Of a stretch of DNA of 36,404 nucleotides, positions 32,999-36,404 are shown one piece after another. Source of the DNA: Candidatus Gastranaerophilales bacterium (GTDB lineage: Bacteria; Cyanobacteriota; Vampirovibrionia; Gastranaerophilales; JANQFW01). The notes under the pieces were generated by a model. The model saw nothing but the letters and a program-made list of their open reading frames with translations. It was not told the DNA's origin and made no database searches. The stretch covers positions 1-36,404 of the forward strand of contig JANQLL010000038.1 in NCBI GenBank assembly GCA_028280605.1. Reading direction: 5' to 3'. Numbering within the stretch: position 1 is the stretch's first letter; every line of letters starts with the position of its first letter. Both the position numbers and the translations under genes were made by a program.

Positions 32999-35242
32999 TT
33001 AGCTGTCAAAGTTTTTAATGCTTATTCTTTCCCCATTAGTTATTATTTGTACAGCTCCAGCATTAATATTCATTTTATTTTTATAATTTAAAGTATCTAT
33101 ATAGGCTTGAATATCATTTAAATAAATTTTTGCATTGAACTTTTTATACTCGATAGACAATCGTTGATCAATATTTGCTACTTTAAAATTAAAAGTTTTA
33201 AAGTTATCTAAAGCAATATCACTTTGTTTAACCACGTATAAATCAATCTCACTTTGATCACATATAGACTTTATTTCAGATAATTGATTTGAGTTTTTAG
33301 CACTAATTATATATAACTCCTTTATTTTAATTTGTTTAACAAGCTGAACCAAAGAACGCCTGAAAGATAAATTAGAACTTAATGTAATAATTTTATCAAT
33401 TTGTTTTATTCCTTTTGAAGTAAAATAAGGCAACAAAACACTTTTAGCAGGAGTATACTTCTTTTTGTTTAAATTGGTAGGATTTACTAAAACATATTTC
33501 TTTTCAGGCGTTTTTATCAAGAATGTATTCGCATTTTTTATATTAAAAAACGTAATTTTTAAGTTATTATCAAAATATTTTTGTATAAAAATAAAACATA
33601 AATAAACAATACAGCTAAATAAAATTCCTAAAACAACTTTTTTAAAAAATTTTTGCTCAATTTGATTCTCCTGTTTACCTCTTGCAAAAACATACATATA
33701 AACAGAAATACTCAATATAATTAAATAAATAACAAACAACTCTCCTAACTCAGGTGAAGGCAAGTGTATTATTGAACAAGGCAGCTTTGCAAAAAAAGAT
33801 GATGTAAAAAGGAGTATTTTGATTAAAGGCAGTGCACAAACATCAAACCAGAAGCAAATATACTGACCAACAAAAGGGATTATACATAAAATACTTGATA
33901 TGAATCCTAAAAATGTTATAAACCCCACAAACGGTGTTACAATTATGTTAGCCAAAATCGAGTAAGTAGCAAATGTATTAAAATAATATGCCTGTATTGG
34001 AGCCACCCAAATTTGTGCAATAATTGGCACAACAACAGCCCCTGAAACAGCAACAGGTATAGGCTTTAACTTATTTACACATGCCTCTATACATAATATT
34101 AAACCAAATGTAACAATAAAGGATAATTGAAAACTAATATTCAGCAAGTACAAGGGATCCCATATAATCATTAAAAAAGCAGCCATTGATAAAAGGGTTA
34201 ATAAGTCAGTATTTTTATCAATAAACTTACCAAATAAAATAAACTCCATCATAATAGTAGCACGGAATACAGATGGGGGCATACCTGTTAAAAACAAATA
34301 TAGCAGTACAATCAAGCCGCCAAGAGCAATGTTTAGCCTGCGAGGTATACCTATATTCTTTGCGATAAAAAACCATATGCAAAAAATCAAAGCGACATTC
34401 ATACCAGAAGCAGCAAGTAGATGAAATAATCCTGACTTTATAAAGTTATCTTTTGTTTCTTTTTTACTAGGAACAGCATGATCTCCAAATACCATACCTC
34501 CTAGTATTTCAAGCTCTGAAGGGTTAAGGTAATATTTATGTATATTAAGTATTTTCTCTCTAAATATGTTTAAATTTTGAATAAGTTTCCATTTGTAATT
34601 AATTGGGCGCCTGATTAGTTTTACTTCTTCAGCTTTAGCCGAAAACGTCGTAAATATTTTTTTATTTCTTAAATAATTTCTATAATTAAATACTGCTGGA
34701 TTATTATTAGCATAAGGCTTTTTAAGTTTTCCTTTTAACCTAACGATATCACCTATATTTAATTTGGGCAGTAATGCCTGTTTAAAATTATAAATAGTAA
34801 CTATGGTTTTACTTTTATCCAGCAAATTCCATTTATTCGCACTATTTTCTCCATATCTAAATGGTGCTAATTCAAATTTTGTTTTATAATCTGTATAACC
34901 TTGAGGCAATGATACTATTCTGCCTTCTAAATAAATAGTTGATGGGGTTAAATCATATAATTGATCGTAACTTGACGATTTAAAAAATGTATAAAGTCCT
35001 GCTAATAAAAATACAGATAAATAAAAAATAATTAAATGTTTTGATATATTTAACTTTATTTTTACAATGATACTAAAAAATATTAAACATACAAGAATTA
35101 TAAAAAAAATATTCAATAAAACGCTTGCTGCACTTGTAATAAAACATATGCAAAATATTAATATCTTTTTATTGTTATCAATAGTCATTAATTTTTTTAC
35201 CAAAACCAAAAATATAATGTAAAATATAGATAATTTTAGCAT
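32999..35242 (-). CDS. comEC: ComEC/Rec2-family DNA uptake channel, degenerate MBL domain
   Basis: A 747-residue inner-membrane protein of natural transformation that passes single-stranded DNA into the cytoplasm. Residues about 1-60 are membrane segments. About 75-215 form the OB-like N-terminal domain (YLEGRIVSLPQGYTDYKTKF, GDIVRLKGKLKKP). About 235-520 are the competence domain with many helices; the signature LFHLLAASGMNVALIF is near 270 and LTGMPPSVFRATIM near 318. The last 180 residues hold a metallo-lactamase-like fold (ITFFNIKNANTFLIKTPEKK, SVLLPYFTSKGIKQIDKIIT) in which H-x-H-x-D-H is replaced by LSSNLSFRRS, so the proposed nuclease site is lost. An alternative start is the ATG at 35188. 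The ATG at 35242 has no clear ribosome site. Confidence 0.93.
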   Translation of the reverse strand: MLKLSIFYIIFLVLVKKLMTIDNNKKILIFCICFITSAASVLLNIFFIILVCLIFFSIIVKIKLNISKHLIIFYLSVFLLAGLYTFFKSSSYDQLYDLTPSTIYLEGRIVSLPQGYTDYKTKFELAPFRYGENSANKWNLLDKSKTIVTIYNFKQALLPKLNIGDIVRLKGKLKKPYANNNPAVFNYRNYLRNKKIFTTFSAKAEEVKLIRRPINYKWKLIQNLNIFREKILNIHKYYLNPSELEILGGMVFGDHAVPSKKETKDNFIKSGLFHLLAASGMNVALIFCIWFFIAKNIGIPRRLNIALGGLIVLLYLFLTGMPPSVFRATIMMEFILFGKFIDKNTDLLTLLSMAAFLMIIWDPLYLLNISFQLSFIVTFGLILCIEACVNKLKPIPVAVSGAVVVPIIAQIWVAPIQAYYFNTFATYSILANIIVTPFVGFITFLGFISSILCIIPFVGQYICFWFDVCALPLIKILLFTSSFFAKLPCSIIHLPSPELGELFVIYLIILSISVYMYVFARGKQENQIEQKFFKKVVLGILFSCIVYLCFIFIQKYFDNNLKITFFNIKNANTFLIKTPEKKYVLVNPTNLNKKKYTPAKSVLLPYFTSKGIKQIDKIITLSSNLSFRRSLVQLVKQIKIKELYIISAKNSNQLSEIKSICDQSEIDLYVVKQSDIALDNFKTFNFKVANIDQRLSIEYKKFNAKIYLNDIQAYIDTLNYKNKMNINAGAVQIITNGERISIKNFDS

Positions 35243-35418
35243 AAATCGTTATAAATACATAAGATTAGGACTCTTTACTAAAAAAATTTCTTTTTGAAAT
35301 AAAAAACAACACTCAAGTATGGACATAATATATAAATATTTAAAAACCGTTAACATTTAATCCTAAAAAGAATATTCCATGGTATATTAAATTACATATC
35401 AATCAGGAGAAGTGAATA

Positions 35419-36177
35419 TTGAAATCGAATATAAAAAAGCCTAAAGACAGACTAGTTTTAGCACTAGATGTCGACACATTGGAGGATGCCAAAGAACTTG
35501 TCTATGAATTAAAAAATTATGTAGGCACTTTTAAAATTGGTTTGCAATTGTTCACAAGTGTGGGACCGGAAATAATTAAAATCATTCACGGAGAAGGCGC
35601 AAATATATTTTTTGACGGTAAATTCCACGACATACCAAATACCGTTGCAAAAGCATGTGCTAACTTAGTAAAGCATGGTGTTACATTTTTTGACATACAT
35701 GTTACAGGTGGGTCTAAGATGATGATGACCACTGCAAAGCTGGCAAGAGAAACCGCAAAAAGATACGAACAACCTGAACCTACAATTCTAGGTGTAACTT
35801 TAATATCAAGCTTTGGACAAAGAACACTTACAGAAGAATTAGGCATTTATGCAAATATAGATGATTATGCAACTAAGCTGGCAATGTTAGCAAAAGATTG
35901 CGGATTAGACGGAGTAATGGTAAGCGCAAATGACTTGCCAAATATAAGAAAAAAATGTGGTGATGATTTTGTAATAATGTGCCCTGCGGTAAGGCCTACT
36001 TGGTCTATGGTAAATGATCAAATAAGGATTTTAACACCAACTGACGCAATAAAAGCAGGCGGTGATTATTTGATTGTAGGCAGGCCAATTACACAAGCAA
36101 AAGACCGTGTTTCAGCAGCAAAGATGATTATAGATGAAATAGAGTGCGCTATAGAAGAAAAAGAAGAGATACTGTAA
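35419..36177 (+). CDS. pyrF: Orotidine 5'-phosphate decarboxylase
   Basis: Converts OMP to UMP, the last step of pyrimidine synthesis. 252 residues, a type I TIM barrel. LVLALDVDTLEDAKELV near residue 11 and FKIGLQLFTSVGPE near 37 start the barrel. DGKFHDIPNT (residues 66-75) is the catalytic D-x-K-x2-D-I-x-N-T. GVMVSANDL, CPAVRPTW and GGDYLIVGRPITQA form the phosphate-binding end. The start is a TTG with AGGAGAAG 8 bases upstream. It stands alone on the plus strand, divergent from comEC. The terminator at 36244 follows. Confidence 0.97.
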   Translation: MKSNIKKPKDRLVLALDVDTLEDAKELVYELKNYVGTFKIGLQLFTSVGPEIIKIIHGEGANIFFDGKFHDIPNTVAKACANLVKHGVTFFDIHVTGGSKMMMTTAKLARETAKRYEQPEPTILGVTLISSFGQRTLTEELGIYANIDDYATKLAMLAKDCGLDGVMVSANDLPNIRKKCGDDFVIMCPAVRPTWSMVNDQIRILTPTDAIKAGGDYLIVGRPITQAKDRVSAAKMIIDEIECAIEEKEEIL

Positions 36178-36243
36178 AGCTACTAATATTAGAACTTAAT
36201 AAAAAATTACAATAAAAAGTGTTTAAAAACTAAAGAATTTGGG

Positions 36244-36274
36244 AATAATCATGATAGGAAGTATCATGATTATT
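36244..36274 (+). terminator. Terminator downstream of pyrF
   Basis: AATAATCATGATA (36244-36256) and TATCATGATTATT (36262-36274) form a perfect 13-bp stem with a GGAAG loop, followed by TTT. Confidence 0.82.
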
Positions 36275-36292
36275 TTTATAAGGAAAAAAATT

Positions 36293-36346
36293 ATGGAAAT
36301 TAATGAAATAATACCAAAAAGCTTTCTGTCATCAACAAAGTATTGA
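36293..36346 (+). CDS. Start of a gene interrupted by the terminal repeat
   Basis: AAGGA 9 bases upstream of an ATG begins MEINEIIPKSFLSSTKY, which then meets a TGA inside the palindrome (36344-36346). The good ribosome site after a terminator suggests a real gene. Codon 8 (CCA) is exactly where the 91-bp repeat begins, so the reading frame enters the repeat and is stopped there. It may be a gene truncated by the palindromic element, or a chance short frame. No function can be given. Confidence 0.35.
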   Translation: MEINEIIPKSFLSSTKY

Positions 36347-36404
36347 TGAATCAATTTAATTTACTTAAGTAATTTTTGTTATTAATACTTTGTTGAATGG
36401 AAAT
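36314..36404. repeat. 91-bp terminal direct repeat (right copy)
   Basis: Identical to bases 1-91. The same palindromic core lies at 36332-36396. The identity runs to the last base of the window. Confidence 0.95.

Noticed and set aside
1..36404. Plasmid or phage origin of the window
   Set aside because: No replication, partition, mobilisation, capsid or integrase genes, and many core metabolic genes; the terminal repeat alone does not show it.

Overview
The window is AT-rich (by eye about 30% G+C) and carries ordinary bacterial chromosomal housekeeping genes mixed with lineage-restricted genes I cannot name. Several genes point towards the Cyanobacteriota, most likely the non-photosynthetic Melainabacteria/Vampirovibrionia (Gastranaerophilales-type gut or environmental bacteria): an AgrE/ArgZ-type arginine-modifying enzyme, a DUF3352-like membrane protein, a HspR-like MerR regulator and a flagellin-type Maf/NeuB glycosylation module. 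This placement is inference from gene content; there is no rRNA in the window.

Layout. 1-436: a 91-bp sequence with a palindromic core, repeated exactly at the far end of the window, and the remnant of an IS630-type transposase. 554-8884: metabolic genes (VOC-fold protein, dxr, MBL hydrolase, trpF, beta-carbonic anhydrase beside a decayed SulP transporter, an ArgZ-like hydrolase with a free-standing LOR/SDH N-domain, alkyladenine glycosylase, family 2 glycosyltransferase), plus a tandem pair of unknown RWYD-motif genes. 9130-14748: an accessory island of orphan genes, including a 646-residue protein with 15 exact-length 24-residue repeats, a shorter acidic relative of it, and one copy of a duplicated gene cassette. 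14903-15555: a HicAB toxin-antitoxin pair with a repeated operator-like motif. 15637-18178: glgA-galT (glycogen and galactose metabolism). 18420-20577: a 58-residue Cys-containing protein, a helical-repeat protein and an MBL protein. 20867-24731: a compact phosphorelay (hybrid kinase, receiver, HPt, receiver). 25520-26342: a HspR-like regulator, its terminator and a probable group II intron remnant. 26343-29606: neuB, a KdsC-like phosphatase and a Maf glycosyltransferase, a nonulosonic acid and protein glycosylation operon. 29757-30827: the second copy of the duplicated cassette and another orphan gene. 31090-36177: a 56-residue protein, a DUF3352-like protein, ComEC with a degenerate metallo-lactamase domain, and pyrF. 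36293 to the end: the start of a gene that is cut off inside the terminal repeat.

The most unusual material is (i) the pair of solenoid- or curlin-like repeat proteins with opposite charge at 10231-13740, (ii) the duplicated cassette (promoter, gene and bulged terminator) at about 14041 and 29757, (iii) the RWYD tandem genes, (iv) the 91-bp terminal redundancy, which could mean a circular assembly or a dispersed palindromic repeat, and (v) domain losses or splits in ComEC, NeuB and the AgrE-like pair. No replication, partition, mobilisation, phage structural, CRISPR or tRNA genes were found.
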